From the NCBI RefSeq assembly GCF_005938225.1, contig NZ_VCPC01000001.1:62001-126000 (forward strand): 64,000 nucleotides of DNA. Reading direction: 5' to 3'. The position numbers were made by a program, and so were the translations under genes. Numbering within the stretch: the stretch's first letter is position 1; each line of letters begins with the position of its first letter. This DNA is from Arenibacterium halophilum (GTDB taxonomy: Bacteria; Pseudomonadota; Alphaproteobacteria; Rhodobacterales; Rhodobacteraceae). The notes beneath the pieces are model-generated. The model had not been told where the DNA came from, searched no databases, and was given only the letters and a program-made list of their open reading frames with translations. Of this stretch, positions 43,954 through 53,846 are shown one piece after another.

Positions 43954-45096
43954 GTGGACTTTGCACTGAGCGAGGAACAGCAAGCCATTTTCGACATGGC
44001 CCGCGCCTTTGGCGAGGATCGCATCGCGCCCAACGCCCGCACATGGGAGGCGCAGGGCACCATCCCCAAGGATTTCTGGCCAGAAGTTGGCGAATTGGGG
44101 TTTGGCGGGCTGTACGTCAGCGAAGAGTCGGGCGGCGCGGGGTTGTCGCGGCTGGACGCGACATTGGTGTTCGAGGCGCTCTCGATGGCCTGCCCGTCGG
44201 TCGCAGCCTTCCTGTCGATCCACAATATGTGCGCCCGCATGATCGACAGCTTTGGCAGCGACGAGTTGAAATCGCGCGTGCTGGGCAAGGCCGTGTCGAT
44301 GGAAACCGTGCTGTCCTATTGCCTGACCGAACCGGGCTCGGGCTCGGACGCGGCGGCGCTGAAGGCGCGCGCGACACGCACCAACGAAGGTTACGCGCTG
44401 AACGGCACCAAGGCGTTCATCTCGGGCGGGAATTATTCCGATGCCTACGTCTGCATGGTGCGCACCGGCGATGACGGGCCCAAGGGCATTTCGACCCTGC
44501 TTGTTGAAGCAGGCAGCCCGGGGCTGAGCTTTGGCGCCTATGAAGACAAGATGGGCTGGCGCAGTCAGCCGACCTCGCAGGTGCAGTTCGACGATTGCGC
44601 CGTGCCCGGCGCCAACCTGATCGGCACCGAGGGTGACGGGTTCAAATATGCGATGATCGGGCTGGATGGCGGGCGGTTGAACATCGCGGCCTGTTCGCTG
44701 GGGGCCGCGCAGGCCGCGCTGACCAAGACGCTGGCTTACATGGGCGAGCGCAAGGCCTTTGGCCAAAGCATCGACCAGTTCCAGGCGCTGCAATTCCGCC
44801 TGGCCGATCTGGAGATTGAATTGCAGGCCGCCCGCGTCTTCCTGCGGCAGGCGGCGTGGAAGGTGGACCAGGGCGCGCCCGATGCCACGAAATTCTGCGC
44901 CATGGCCAAGAAATTCGTGACCGAGGCGGGTTCGCGCATCGTGAACCAGTGCCTGCAACTGCATGGCGGCTATGGCTATCTGGCCGATTACGGGATCGAG
45001 AAATTGGTGCGCGATCTGCGGGTGCACGAAATACTCGAAGGAACCAATGAAATCATGCGTATGATCACCGCGCGCTACATGCTGGCCGACCGATGA
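43954..45096 (+). CDS. Acyl-CoA dehydrogenase (isobutyryl-CoA dehydrogenase type)
   Basis: 380 residues, full-length flavoprotein. SYCLTEPGSGSDAAALKARA and KAFISGG form the substrate and FAD contacts; LHGGYGYLADYGIEKLVRD and ILEGTNEIMRM include the flavin/base end. With mmsA, mmsB and a hydrolase around, isobutyryl-CoA (valine) is the likely substrate. The GTG start at 43954 follows GGGGAGG. It overlaps the next gene by four bases. Confidence 0.88.
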   Translation: MDFALSEEQQAIFDMARAFGEDRIAPNARTWEAQGTIPKDFWPEVGELGFGGLYVSEESGGAGLSRLDATLVFEALSMACPSVAAFLSIHNMCARMIDSFGSDELKSRVLGKAVSMETVLSYCLTEPGSGSDAAALKARATRTNEGYALNGTKAFISGGNYSDAYVCMVRTGDDGPKGISTLLVEAGSPGLSFGAYEDKMGWRSQPTSQVQFDDCAVPGANLIGTEGDGFKYAMIGLDGGRLNIAACSLGAAQAALTKTLAYMGERKAFGQSIDQFQALQFRLADLEIELQAARVFLRQAAWKVDQGAPDATKFCAMAKKFVTEAGSRIVNQCLQLHGGYGYLADYGIEKLVRDLRVHEILEGTNEIMRMITARYMLADR

Positions 45097-46127
45097 GCGA
45101 TATCAGCATACGCAAAGCAGGCCGCGCCGGGCGCATCACCCTGACCCGGCCGAAGGCGCTGAATGCGCTCAGCCATGACATGGCTCTGCAAATCGACGCC
45201 GCGTTGAAGGAGTGGGCCACAGACGACGGTGTCGCTTGTGTCATCTTCGACGCCGAAGGCGACAAGGCGTTCTGCGCAGGCGGCGACATTGCCGACCTGT
45301 ATCACGCGGGCAAGGCGGGCAATTTTGACCACGCCCGCGATTTCTGGCGCGACGAATACCGCATGAACGCGCGGATTCGGGCCTATCCCAAGCCGGTTGT
45401 CAGCTTCATGCAAGGCTTCACGATGGGCGGCGGCGTCGGGATCGGCTGCCATGCCGCGCACCGGGTCGTCGATGACAGCACCCGCATGGCGATGCCCGAA
45501 TGCGGCATCGGACTGGTGCCCGACGTGGGCGGCACCTACCTGCTGGCCTGCGCGCCCGGGCAACTGGGCGCCTGGCTTGGCCTGACCGGGCACCGGATGG
45601 ACGCGCCCCAGGCGATTGCGGCAGGCTTTGCCGACCACCTGATCGCGCGTGAAAATTGGGCTTCTCTGATTGCCGAGCTTGAGGCAGATGGCGATACCGG
45701 CACGCTGGCCGCCGCCGCGCAGCCGGTGAGCGACCCGTTCGCCGATACCCGGCCCGAAATCGACACCCTCTTCGCCCATGACAGCGTCGAGGCCATCCGC
45801 GCCGCGCTGGCCGCGTCCGACAGCGACCTGGCTACCAGCGCGCTGAAAGCGATGGACCGCAGCTCGCCCATTTCCATGGCCGGAACGCTCGCCATCCTGC
45901 GCCACTTGCAAAGCGACGGCCCCGCGATGCAGGATGCGCTGAAACAGGAATACCGCTTTACGTGGCGGTCGATGCAACAGGGCGATTTCCTGGAAGGCAT
46001 CCGCGCCCAGATCATCGACAAGGACCGCAGCCCAACTTGGCGCCACGCGCTGGGTGACGTGACGGACCAAGACATTGCGGCCATGCTTGCCCCGCTGGAT
46101 GCGGACGAGCTGACATTTGACGCCTGA
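45093..46127 (+). CDS. Enoyl-CoA hydratase/isomerase family, 3-hydroxyisobutyryl-CoA hydrolase type
   Basis: 344 residues, crotonase fold. FCAGGDIADLYHAGKAG and MPECGIGLVPDVGGTYLLA match the HIBCH group: the Glu of PECGIG and the Asp of VPDVGG are its catalytic pair. It would release 3-hydroxyisobutyrate from its CoA ester in valine breakdown. Start overlaps the previous stop (ATGA); mmsB follows after 12 bases. Confidence 0.87.
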   Translation: MSDISIRKAGRAGRITLTRPKALNALSHDMALQIDAALKEWATDDGVACVIFDAEGDKAFCAGGDIADLYHAGKAGNFDHARDFWRDEYRMNARIRAYPKPVVSFMQGFTMGGGVGIGCHAAHRVVDDSTRMAMPECGIGLVPDVGGTYLLACAPGQLGAWLGLTGHRMDAPQAIAAGFADHLIARENWASLIAELEADGDTGTLAAAAQPVSDPFADTRPEIDTLFAHDSVEAIRAALAASDSDLATSALKAMDRSSPISMAGTLAILRHLQSDGPAMQDALKQEYRFTWRSMQQGDFLEGIRAQIIDKDRSPTWRHALGDVTDQDIAAMLAPLDADELTFDA

Positions 46128-46139
46128 GGAGGAGCAGAC

Positions 46140-47015
46140 ATGAACATCGGATTCATCGGACTTGGAAACATGGGTGCGCCGATGGCGGCGAACCTTGCGG
46201 CGGCAGGCCATAACGTAAAGGGCTTTGACACCGCCGGGGTCAGCGTGGATGGCGTTGAAACCGTCGATACCGCCGCCGCCGCGGTGATCGATCAGGATGT
46301 GGTCATCACCATGCTGCCGAATGGTGCGATCCTGCGCGCCGTGGCGGCCGACATCATCCCCTCGATGCGCCCCGGCGCCTGTTTCGTCGATTGTTCGACC
46401 GTGGATGTCGACAGCGCACGCGCCGTGGCCGAGATGGCGCAGGATGCCGGGTTGCTGGCGGTGGATGCCCCGGTGTCGGGCGGCATTGGTGGCGCCTCGG
46501 CCGGAACGCTGACCTTCATGGCGGGCGGGTCGGATGCCGGGTTTGCCCGGGCCGAGCCGCTGTTCGAGATCATGGGCCAGAAAGCCGTGCATTGCGGCGA
46601 GTCAGGCGCAGGCCAAGCTGCCAAGATCTGCAACAACATGATCCTTGGCGTCACCATGATCGCCACCTGCGAGGCCTTTGCGCTTGCCGACAAGCTGGGC
46701 CTTGACCGGCAGAAGATGTTCGACGTGGTCAGTACCTCTTCCGGCTATTCCTGGACGATGAACGCCTATTGCCCTGCCCCCGGCGTTGGCCCGCAAAGCC
46801 CGGCCGACAACGGCTATAAACCGGGTTTCGCGGCCGATCTGATGCTGAAAGACCTGCGCCTGTCGCAACAGGCCGCCGAAAGCGCCGATGCCGACACGCC
46901 GATGGGTGCACTGGCACAGGCGCTTTACGCACAATTCGTCGAAAGCGAGAACGGTGCAGGCATGGATTTCAGCGCCATGCTGCCCCGGTTCGAAAAGCGC
47001 ACGCGCGACGCGTGA
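46140..47015 (+). CDS. mmsB: 3-hydroxyisobutyrate dehydrogenase
   Basis: 291 residues. The NAD-binding IGFIGLGNMGAPMAANL starts the protein; DAPVSGGIGGASAGTLTFM and GQAAKICNNMILG (catalytic Lys) follow. It oxidises 3-hydroxyisobutyrate to methylmalonate semialdehyde, the substrate of MmsA. AGGAGGAGCAGAC precedes the ATG. Last gene of the valine unit. Confidence 0.94.
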   Translation: MNIGFIGLGNMGAPMAANLAAAGHNVKGFDTAGVSVDGVETVDTAAAAVIDQDVVITMLPNGAILRAVAADIIPSMRPGACFVDCSTVDVDSARAVAEMAQDAGLLAVDAPVSGGIGGASAGTLTFMAGGSDAGFARAEPLFEIMGQKAVHCGESGAGQAAKICNNMILGVTMIATCEAFALADKLGLDRQKMFDVVSTSSGYSWTMNAYCPAPGVGPQSPADNGYKPGFAADLMLKDLRLSQQAAESADADTPMGALAQALYAQFVESENGAGMDFSAMLPRFEKRTRDA

Positions 47016-47183
47016 TAGCCCAACGGGCGGCCCCTGTGGCCGCCCCACTCTACCGTGATCCAAGGCAAGATTTTGGCAGGCCTAGACAATTTGCCCTAAA
47101 GTTACCCGGAATTTTGCGAAAATTTACCGGACAAACCGGGCATCCCGACAGCTGGCACTTCGTGTGCGACGTCGGAGAACCCC

Positions 47184-48761
47184 ATGCCCACGGCAACCGA
47201 GCTACCTATCGATACGAATGCCAGCGCGCTGCAGATGGCACAGACCATCTTTGGCGGCGGCATGACCATTCTTGGTGCCAGCTATTCTGGCGATACCCGA
47301 TCTTCCGGCACCTATTCCAACGGTGACACCGTCTCGGCAGAGGCCACACCGGGCGACACCGGGGTGATCCTGTCAACTGGCCGGGCAACAGATTTCACCA
47401 ACTCCGACGGCTCGACAAACACCAACACCTCGGCCAGTACTTCGACGAATACGCAAGGTGTCGACAACGACGCCGATTTCAATTCGCTGGCCGGCACCCA
47501 GACCTACGACGCCTCGTTCCTAGAGATCGAATTCGTACCCCAGGGCGATCTGATGACGATCGACTTTGTGCTGAGCTCCGAGGAATACCCCGAATATATT
47601 GCCTCGAATTTCAACGATGTGATCGGCGTCTGGATCAATGGGGTACAAGCCGAAGTATCAATCGGCGATGGTTCGGCCTCGATCGGGAACATCAACGGCG
47701 GCGTGACCGACAACCTGTATTTCGACAACACCAAGGATGCCTACAACACCGAGATGGACGGGTTCACCGTCACGCTAACCTTTGTTGCCCCCGTCAAGTC
47801 AGGAGAGGTCAACACGCTTAAAATCGGCGTCGCTGATGTGGGCGATTCCAATTATGACACCAACCTGCTGATCGCAGGTGGTTCGATACAGTCGAACATC
47901 GTGGCGCGCGACGATGAAATCGAATTGGGCACCAACGACACCAAAACACTTGATGTTCTGTCGAACGATATGTCCAGCGGTGGTGCGCTGACCATCACCC
48001 ACATTCAGGGCGTTCCCGTCAGCGCGGGCGATAGTGTCACGCTGGGTTCGGGCCAGATCATCACGTTGAACCCTGACGGCACCTTGACCGTGCAATCCGA
48101 CAGCGACGGCGAAACGGTCTATTTCAACTACTCGGTCGAGGATCAAAGCGGCAACACCGACACCGGGCTTGTAGAAATCACCCAGATTCCCTGTTTCACC
48201 AAGGGCACGTTGATCGACACGCCATATGGCCCGGTACCTATTGAACATCTTGAACGCGGAATGAGCGTGACCTTGCATGATGGGGCGCCTCAGCCGATCC
48301 GATGGATCGGATCGCGCCGGGTGGCCGCTACGGGCGAATTCCGACCGGTGCGACTATGCGCCGGGCAGTTCGGTGCCCGTCGCGATCTGCTGGTATCTCC
48401 TCAGCATCGGATACTTCTGGCAAACGCCTGGGCCGAGCTGCTGTATGGCACCTCCGAAGTTCTGGTCAAAGCGGTCGATCTGGTGAATGACGACACCATT
48501 ATTCGCGTCAACGATATGGTCGAGGTGACGTATTTCCACCTGCTGTTCGACCGCCATCAGATCGTGATCGCGAACGGAGTCGCCGCCGAAAGCTATCTGC
48601 CCGGCCCTTGCACTTTGCCGGGGTTCGACGCGGCAACACAGGCCGAAATCCTCCGCCTGTTTCCCCAGATGGACGCTGTCGGCGCCGGATACGGCCCTGC
48701 GGCGCGTCCCATTCTGAAACGAAGGGAATGCGCTCCGCTCATGGCGGCTTTCCGCGCATAA
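47184..48761 (+). CDS. Choice-of-anchor-L / Hint-domain protein
   Basis: 525 residues without a Sec signal peptide. Residues about 1-235 fit the choice-of-anchor L fold (LPIDTNASALQMAQTIFGGG, VILSTGRATDF, DLMTIDFVLSSEEYPEYI). About 240-333 is an Ig/cadherin-like module (DVLSNDMSSGGALTITHI). From Cys337 (IPCFTKGTLIDTPYGPVPIE) to about 480 is a Hint (hedgehog/intein) domain with LLVSPQHRILL and FHLLFDRHQIVIANGV. In Rhodobacteraceae such Hint_2 domains end secreted, often calcium-repeat proteins. Self-cleavage has not been shown by sequence. Confidence 0.85.
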   Translation: MPTATELPIDTNASALQMAQTIFGGGMTILGASYSGDTRSSGTYSNGDTVSAEATPGDTGVILSTGRATDFTNSDGSTNTNTSASTSTNTQGVDNDADFNSLAGTQTYDASFLEIEFVPQGDLMTIDFVLSSEEYPEYIASNFNDVIGVWINGVQAEVSIGDGSASIGNINGGVTDNLYFDNTKDAYNTEMDGFTVTLTFVAPVKSGEVNTLKIGVADVGDSNYDTNLLIAGGSIQSNIVARDDEIELGTNDTKTLDVLSNDMSSGGALTITHIQGVPVSAGDSVTLGSGQIITLNPDGTLTVQSDSDGETVYFNYSVEDQSGNTDTGLVEITQIPCFTKGTLIDTPYGPVPIEHLERGMSVTLHDGAPQPIRWIGSRRVAATGEFRPVRLCAGQFGARRDLLVSPQHRILLANAWAELLYGTSEVLVKAVDLVNDDTIIRVNDMVEVTYFHLLFDRHQIVIANGVAAESYLPGPCTLPGFDAATQAEILRLFPQMDAVGAGYGPAARPILKRRECAPLMAAFRA

Positions 48762-48832
48762 GGCTTTGCGCCGCGCCCGGATGGAACATTTTGCACGTCA
48801 TAGGTGTTGACCCTGCAAGACAGGAGATCGCC

Positions 48833-49297
48833 ATGACACGTATTCACATGACCGCTTTCGCCGCTTTGATGGCCCTTACGTCGCCAGCTGCGGCTGATGT
48901 CTACTTTGAACCGCAAGGGCCCGATCACGAAGCCGATATTCAGCTGATCGCCGGTTGCCCCCCCGGATTGGCCAAGAAAGCTGTGCCTTGCACGCCTCCG
49001 GGTCAGGCCAAGAAGATGATCCAGACGCACGACAGAGATCATGTCTATGATCGAGACCGCCACTATGACCGCGACCACGAACGCCGGGTCTACGAGAGTG
49101 ACAGGTACGATCGTGTGTATTCATACCGGGTCGGAGACCGGATTCGGGACGACTACATCGTACTTGAAAGCCCCGGTCGCTATGGACTTGATCCGGCTGG
49201 CACCTACTACCGCGTCGAAGACCAGGTGTTTCAGGTCGACCGTGAGACGCGCCAAATTCTGGGCGTCATCGGGTTGTTCCAGACCCTCGTGAATTAA
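48833..49297 (+). CDS. Exported small protein with PPGxAKK motifs and RD/YD-rich middle
   Basis: 154 residues. Signal peptide (1-21, ending PAAAD), then GCPPGLAKKAVPC and PPGQAKK motifs, a His/Arg/Asp/Tyr-rich stretch (about 62-95) and a C-terminal domain (98-147: YRVGDRIRDDYIVLESPGRY). That last domain is repeated in the next gene, 21 of 50 positions identical without gaps by eye. The layout resembles RcnB-like periplasmic proteins. CAGGAGATCGCC precedes ATG 48833. Confidence 0.78.
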   Translation: MTRIHMTAFAALMALTSPAAADVYFEPQGPDHEADIQLIAGCPPGLAKKAVPCTPPGQAKKMIQTHDRDHVYDRDRHYDRDHERRVYESDRYDRVYSYRVGDRIRDDYIVLESPGRYGLDPAGTYYRVEDQVFQVDRETRQILGVIGLFQTLVN

Positions 49298-49312
49298 GCG
49301 AAAGGCCAGACG

Positions 49313-49591
49313 ATGAAATCGATCCTGACCCTATCAACAGCGTGCATCCTTGCCGTGGGATACGTGTGGGCGGAAGAGCCGGTGACCACCGGTGCCTCCC
49401 AGACAGATCAATTCCACTATCAGCTGGGCGATCAGCTAAGCGAGGACTATGAATTGCTGGAAGATGCCGACAACTATGGGCTGGATGCCGAGCGTGACTA
49501 CGCGAAGGTTGGCGACGACATCTTTGAAATCAATACCGAAACCCGCGAGATCGTTGCCTTCATCGGTTCAGCCGAACAGCTGCGCAAATAA
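49313..49591 (+). CDS. Exported small paralogue of the preceding gene
   Basis: 92 residues. Signal peptide (1-20, ending GYVWA) and a single domain (36-85: YQLGDQLSEDYELLEDADNY) homologous to residues 98-147 of the upstream protein; the PPGxAKK and Arg/Asp-rich parts are absent. It starts 15 bases after the preceding stop, so they form a tandem duplicate pair in one transcript. Function unknown. Confidence 0.78.
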   Translation: MKSILTLSTACILAVGYVWAEEPVTTGASQTDQFHYQLGDQLSEDYELLEDADNYGLDAERDYAKVGDDIFEINTETREIVAFIGSAEQLRK

Positions 49592-49612
49592 ATCCGCCTG
49601 ACAAGAAAACAA

Positions 49613-49646
49613 TGGCCGCCCGAGTTATTCGGCGGCCACTTTTCTT
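49613..49646 (+). terminator. Terminator reaching into the uvrA stop region
   Basis: TGGCCGCC and GGCGGCCA (49613-49620 and 49631-49638) with extra CGA/TCG pairing, followed by CTTTTCTT. The stem spans the uvrA stop codon (49625-49627) and its last codons on the opposite strand. Confidence 0.7.
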
Positions 49647-52510
49647 GGCTTCAACATATCCTTCAGATAATGCCCGGTATGGCTGGCCTCGACCTCGGCC
49701 ACCTCTTCCGGTGTGCCAACAGCCACGATATGGCCGCCCCCATGGCCGCCTTCCGGGCCGATGTCGATCAGATGGTCTGCGGTTTTGATCACGTCAAGGT
49801 TGTGTTCGATCACCACGACCGAATTGCCCTGATCGACAAGCTCGTGCAGCACTTCCAACAGCTTGCGCACATCTTCGAAATGCAGACCCGTGGTCGGCTC
49901 GTCCAGAATATACAGCGTGCGCCCGGTGGACCGGCGGCTGAGTTCCTTGGACAGCTTCACCCGCTGCGCCTCGCCGCCCGAAAGCGTCGTCGCCTGCTGG
50001 CCCACCTTGATATAGCCAAGGCCCACGCGCATCAGCGCGTCCATCTTCTCGCGGATGCTGGGCACTGCCTGAAAGAAGCCCTGCGCGTCTTCGACCGTCA
50101 TATCAAGAACGTCGGCTATGCTCTTGCCTTTGAACTTGATTTCCAGCGTCTCGCGGTTGTAGCGCGCGCCCTTGCAGGTTTCGCAGGTAACATAGACGTC
50201 TGGCAAAAAGTGCATCTCGATCTTGATGACACCATCGCCTTGGCACGCCTCGCAGCGGCCACCCTTGACGTTGAAGCTGAACCGCCCGGGCTTATAGCCG
50301 CGCGCCTTCGCTTCGGGCAGGCCCGCGAACCAGTCACGGATCGGAGTGAAGGCCCCGGTGTAAGTCGCTGGATTTGACCGCGGAGTCCGCCCGATGGGGC
50401 GTTGGTCGATGTCGATCACCTTGTCCAGATGTTCCAGCCCCTTGATGGTTTCGCAAGGCGCGGGTGTCTGCCGTGCCCCGTTCAGCCGCATCGAGGCCGT
50501 CTTGAACAGCGTTTCGATCGTGAGGGTGGATTTGCCCCCGCCCGACACGCCTGTGACGCACACGAATTTGCCCAGCGGGAATTCAGCCGTGACGTCGTGC
50601 AGGTTGTTGCCCGAGGCTTTCACCACCTTGATCGACTTGCCTTTCTTGCCGGCACGCCGCTCGGCTGGCACCTCGATCTGGCGACTGCCAGACAGGTATT
50701 GCCCTGTGACGGAGTCAGGGTTGGCCGCGATCTGCGCGGGCGTGCCATGGGCCACGACATTGCCGCCATGCACTCCGGCGCCTGGCCCGATATCAAAGAC
50801 ATAATCCGCCTCGCGGATCGCCTCTTCGTCGTGTTCGACCACGATCACCGTATTGCCCTGATCGCGCAGGTTCTTGAGCGTGGTCAGCAGCCTGTCGTTG
50901 TCGCGCTGGTGCAAACCGATCGAGGGTTCGTCTAGCACGTAGAGGACCCCCTGAAGGCCCGAGCCGATCTGGCTGGCAAGACGGATACGCTGGCTTTCAC
51001 CGCCCGACAGCGTGCCACTTGAACGTGACAGCGTAAGATATTCCAATCCCACGTTATTCAGGAAGCCAAGGCGTTCACGGATTTCTTTGAAAATCGCGCG
51101 GGCGATCTCGTTCTTCTGCTTGCTCAGCCCTTCGGGCGCCCCTTCGACCCAGGCCAGTGCCTCACGGATCGACATTTCCACGACCTGCCCCACATGCAGC
51201 CCCGCGATCTTCACGGCCAGCGCCTCGGGCCGCAGGCGGTAGCCGCCGCAGGTGCCGCAGGGGCGGTTGTTCTGATAGCGTTCGAATTCCTCACGCACCC
51301 AATTCGAATCCGTCTCGCGATAGCGGCGTTCCATGTTGGGAATCACGCCTTCGAACACGCGGGTCACCTGATACACACGCCCGCCTTCGTCATAGCGGAA
51401 CGGAATTTCCTCTTTCCCAGAGCCGTAGAGGAACACCTGCTGAACCTTCGCGTCCAGATCCTTCCACTTGGCATTCTTGTTGAACCCATAGTGCTTGGCG
51501 ATGGCCTCGATCGTTTGCAGGAAATAGGGCGATTTGCCCTTGCGCCACGGAGCCAACGCGCCGTCGTAAATCTTCAGGTTCTGGTCCGGCACCACAAGGC
51601 GTTCGTCAAAGAACAGCTCGACGCCCAGACCGTCGCAGGATGGACAAGCCCCAAATGGCGCGTTGAAGGAAAACAGCCGCGGTTCAATTTCCGGGATGGT
51701 GAAACCACTGACAGGACAGGCGAAGTTTTCCGAGAAGGTGATCCGCTCGGGCGCGCCCGCATCATCGTTTTCCCCCGAACCCGCCCTGGGCGCGGTTTCC
51801 AGAATGGCGATGCCATCGGCCAGATCCAGCGCGGTGCGCAAACTGTCGGCCAGCCGCGTTTCCAAACCCTCGCGCACCACGATCCGGTCGACAACCACGT
51901 CGATGTCATGGCGGAATTTCTTGTCGAGCGTGGGCGGTTCGTCCAGCTCGTAAAATTCACCATCCACCTTGACGCGCTGGAACCCCTGCTTGCGCAACTC
52001 AAGAAATTCCTTGCGATATTCGCCTTTGCGGTCGCGCACGATGGGCGCCAGAAGATAACCGCGCGTGCCCTCCTCCATATCCATGATCCGGTCGACCATG
52101 TCCTGCACCTGCTGCGCCTCGATCGGCAGGCCGGTTGCGGGGCTGTAGGGCGTGCCCGCGCGGGCAAACAGCAGACGCAGGTAGTCATAAATCTCGGTCA
52201 CGGTGCCCACGGTCGACCGCGGGTTTTTCGAGGTGGTCTTCTGCTCGATGGAAATCGCGGGCGACAAGCCGCTGATGTGATCCACATCGGGCTTTTCCAT
52301 CATATCAAGGAATTGCCGCGCGTAGGCCGACAGCGATTCCACATAGCGGCGCTGCCCTTCGGCATAGATCGTGTCAAACGCGAGACTGGATTTGCCCGAG
52401 CCTGACAGGCCGGTGATGACCACCAGCTGATCGCGCGGAATATCCACGTCGATGTTTTTCAGGTTATGCTCGCGCGCGCCGCGCACTTCGATGTGTTTCA
52501 GCTCGGCCAT
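49625..52510 (-). CDS. uvrA: Excinuclease ABC subunit A
   Basis: 961 residues. Two ABC ATPase halves: Walker A motifs [14 protein letters not shown] and [10 protein letters not shown], signatures [12 protein letters not shown] and [12 protein letters not shown], Walker [15 protein letters not shown] and [14 protein letters not shown]. Zinc-finger cysteines are seen in [32 protein letters not shown] and CETCKGARY. It recognises DNA lesions with UvrB. An SOS box lies 65 bases upstream of the start. Confidence 0.98.
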   Translation of the reverse strand: MAELKHIEVRGAREHNLKNIDVDIPRDQLVVITGLSGSGKSSLAFDTIYAEGQRRYVESLSAYARQFLDMMEKPDVDHISGLSPAISIEQKTTSKNPRSTVGTVTEIYDYLRLLFARAGTPYSPATGLPIEAQQVQDMVDRIMDMEEGTRGYLLAPIVRDRKGEYRKEFLELRKQGFQRVKVDGEFYELDEPPTLDKKFRHDIDVVVDRIVVREGLETRLADSLRTALDLADGIAILETAPRAGSGENDDAGAPERITFSENFACPVSGFTIPEIEPRLFSFNAPFGACPSCDGLGVELFFDERLVVPDQNLKIYDGALAPWRKGKSPYFLQTIEAIAKHYGFNKNAKWKDLDAKVQQVFLYGSGKEEIPFRYDEGGRVYQVTRVFEGVIPNMERRYRETDSNWVREEFERYQNNRPCGTCGGYRLRPEALAVKIAGLHVGQVVEMSIREALAWVEGAPEGLSKQKNEIARAIFKEIRERLGFLNNVGLEYLTLSRSSGTLSGGESQRIRLASQIGSGLQGVLYVLDEPSIGLHQRDNDRLLTTLKNLRDQGNTVIVVEHDEEAIREADYVFDIGPGAGVHGGNVVAHGTPAQIAANPDSVTGQYLSGSRQIEVPAERRAGKKGKSIKVVKASGNNLHDVTAEFPLGKFVCVTGVSGGGKSTLTIETLFKTASMRLNGARQTPAPCETIKGLEHLDKVIDIDQRPIGRTPRSNPATYTGAFTPIRDWFAGLPEAKARGYKPGRFSFNVKGGRCEACQGDGVIKIEMHFLPDVYVTCETCKGARYNRETLEIKFKGKSIADVLDMTVEDAQGFFQAVPSIREKMDALMRVGLGYIKVGQQATTLSGGEAQRVKLSKELSRRSTGRTLYILDEPTTGLHFEDVRKLLEVLHELVDQGNSVVVIEHNLDVIKTADHLIDIGPEGGHGGGHIVAVGTPEEVAEVEASHTGHYLKDMLKPRKVAAE

Positions 52511-52574
52511 GGGTCTGCCCTTGTTAACGGCTCATACATAGGTCAGGTGAACCGAGTCTCCAATCGAAAAGTAA

Positions 52575-52589
52575 GAACGTACCGGGAAC
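52575..52589 (-). promoter_or_regulatory. LexA (SOS) box of uvrA
   Basis: Reading toward uvrA: GTTC-CCGGTAC-GTTC, a perfect match to the GTTC-N7-GTTC LexA operator of Alphaproteobacteria. It overlaps a possible -35 (TTGTTC). It implies that uvrA is DNA-damage inducible. Confidence 0.85.
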
Positions 52590-52624
52590 AAATGCGCCAG
52601 CGCGGTTTTTGTCCGCAAATGCGC

Positions 52625-53776
52625 CTAGCGCCGCGCCGCCGCCAGCATCAGATGCACCGCGATGGCCCCACCGAAGCAGACCAACGCGAAGATCATATAG
52701 CCCGTCGCCGCAGCCGAGGCTGTGAGGGCGGCCAGAACTGGCGTTCCGACCGTGTTGCCAAGGTTCCCCATCTGCGCCAGCGCACCATTGGCCAGCGCCT
52801 GATCCTGCGGATCGGGGTTCAACCCCGGGATCGCGGTGAATGATCCGCCCTGCACCAGCCCCAGCGACGCCGCCAGCAGCAGAAAGGGCCAGCCGTGATC
52901 CGGCGCCAGCCAGATCGCGACAGAGGCCGCAAGCGAAGCGGCAAACCCCGTCACAACGACCGTGATCGCAGGCAGGTGCCGCAGCAGGAAAACGCCCAGC
53001 GTCATCGAACTGGCCACGCCCGCCAGCGGCATTGCCCCTGCGACCAGATCGCGGATATCGGCGCGGACGAAGGCCGGCATGATCGTCAGCGTCGCGACCC
53101 AGGCGGCGGCATAGCACAGCCATCCCAACGCAGGCGCGCTAAGGCGGGGCGAACGGTAGATCCGCAGGTGGTCGGCCAGCACCTTTCTCAACGTCAGCCG
53201 CGCACCCGATGGCCCGATCACATCGCGTGGCAGCAGCATCAGGATCACCACGCCCATCAGCGCCATATAGACCGCGTGCGCCGCGAACAGCGCCTGTGGC
53301 CCCTGCTCCCGGGCCAGCGGCAGACCGGCCAGCACGAGTACGGCAAATGCGACACCAAAGAAGGTAGACCACAACGACAGGGTCAGCCCGCGATGGCGCG
53401 GCGCGCTGATCTGCGCGATCAGCGTTGGCGCGGCAACGACAATGGCCAGATGCGAGCCGCCTTCAACCGCACGCGACAGCCAAAGCAAGCCCAAAGCCGG
53501 CATCAGCGCCTGATAGGCCGAGACCGCCGCCCCAAGAAACAGCGCCCAAATCAACGCACGCCGAAACCCCACGCGCGACACGATCACCCCGGCCACCACG
53601 CCAAACAGGATGCCGACAAACCCGACCAGCGACACAACAAACCCCATCGCCGCGCCGCTGGCACCATAGTGTTCGCCCAGCATCGCAAAGGTGACAGAGA
53701 TTTTGCCAAATTGCGCCGCGGCCCCCAGACCAGCTGCCCAGATCGCGATGACCGTCAGAAATGGTGTGCGCTCCAT
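52625..53776 (-). CDS. MFS transporter
   Basis: 383 residues with about 12 hydrophobic helices. The loop between helices 2 and 3 (GVIVSRVGFRRALIW) and the Pro/Gly-rich helices fit a major facilitator exporter. No substrate signature. ATG 53776 follows GGAGGGGAACGG. It is oriented toward uvrA; the SOS box lies 36 bases beyond its stop. Confidence 0.87.
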   Translation of the reverse strand: MERTPFLTVIAIWAAGLGAAAQFGKISVTFAMLGEHYGASGAAMGFVVSLVGFVGILFGVVAGVIVSRVGFRRALIWALFLGAAVSAYQALMPALGLLWLSRAVEGGSHLAIVVAAPTLIAQISAPRHRGLTLSLWSTFFGVAFAVLVLAGLPLAREQGPQALFAAHAVYMALMGVVILMLLPRDVIGPSGARLTLRKVLADHLRIYRSPRLSAPALGWLCYAAAWVATLTIMPAFVRADIRDLVAGAMPLAGVASSMTLGVFLLRHLPAITVVVTGFAASLAASVAIWLAPDHGWPFLLLAASLGLVQGGSFTAIPGLNPDPQDQALANGALAQMGNLGNTVGTPVLAALTASAAATGYMIFALVCFGGAIAVHLMLAAARR

Positions 53777-53846
53777 CGGCCGTTCCCCTCCGCCCACGCG
53801 ATTGCCCCCGGTCTAACGGCAGTTGCACAGAATGGAAATGCGCCGC

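Noticed and set aside
45075-46592. 505-codon open frame on the minus strand across the valine genes
   Set aside because: Antisense shadow in high-GC DNA of two well-supported enzymes; His/Arg/Gly-rich with no domain pattern.
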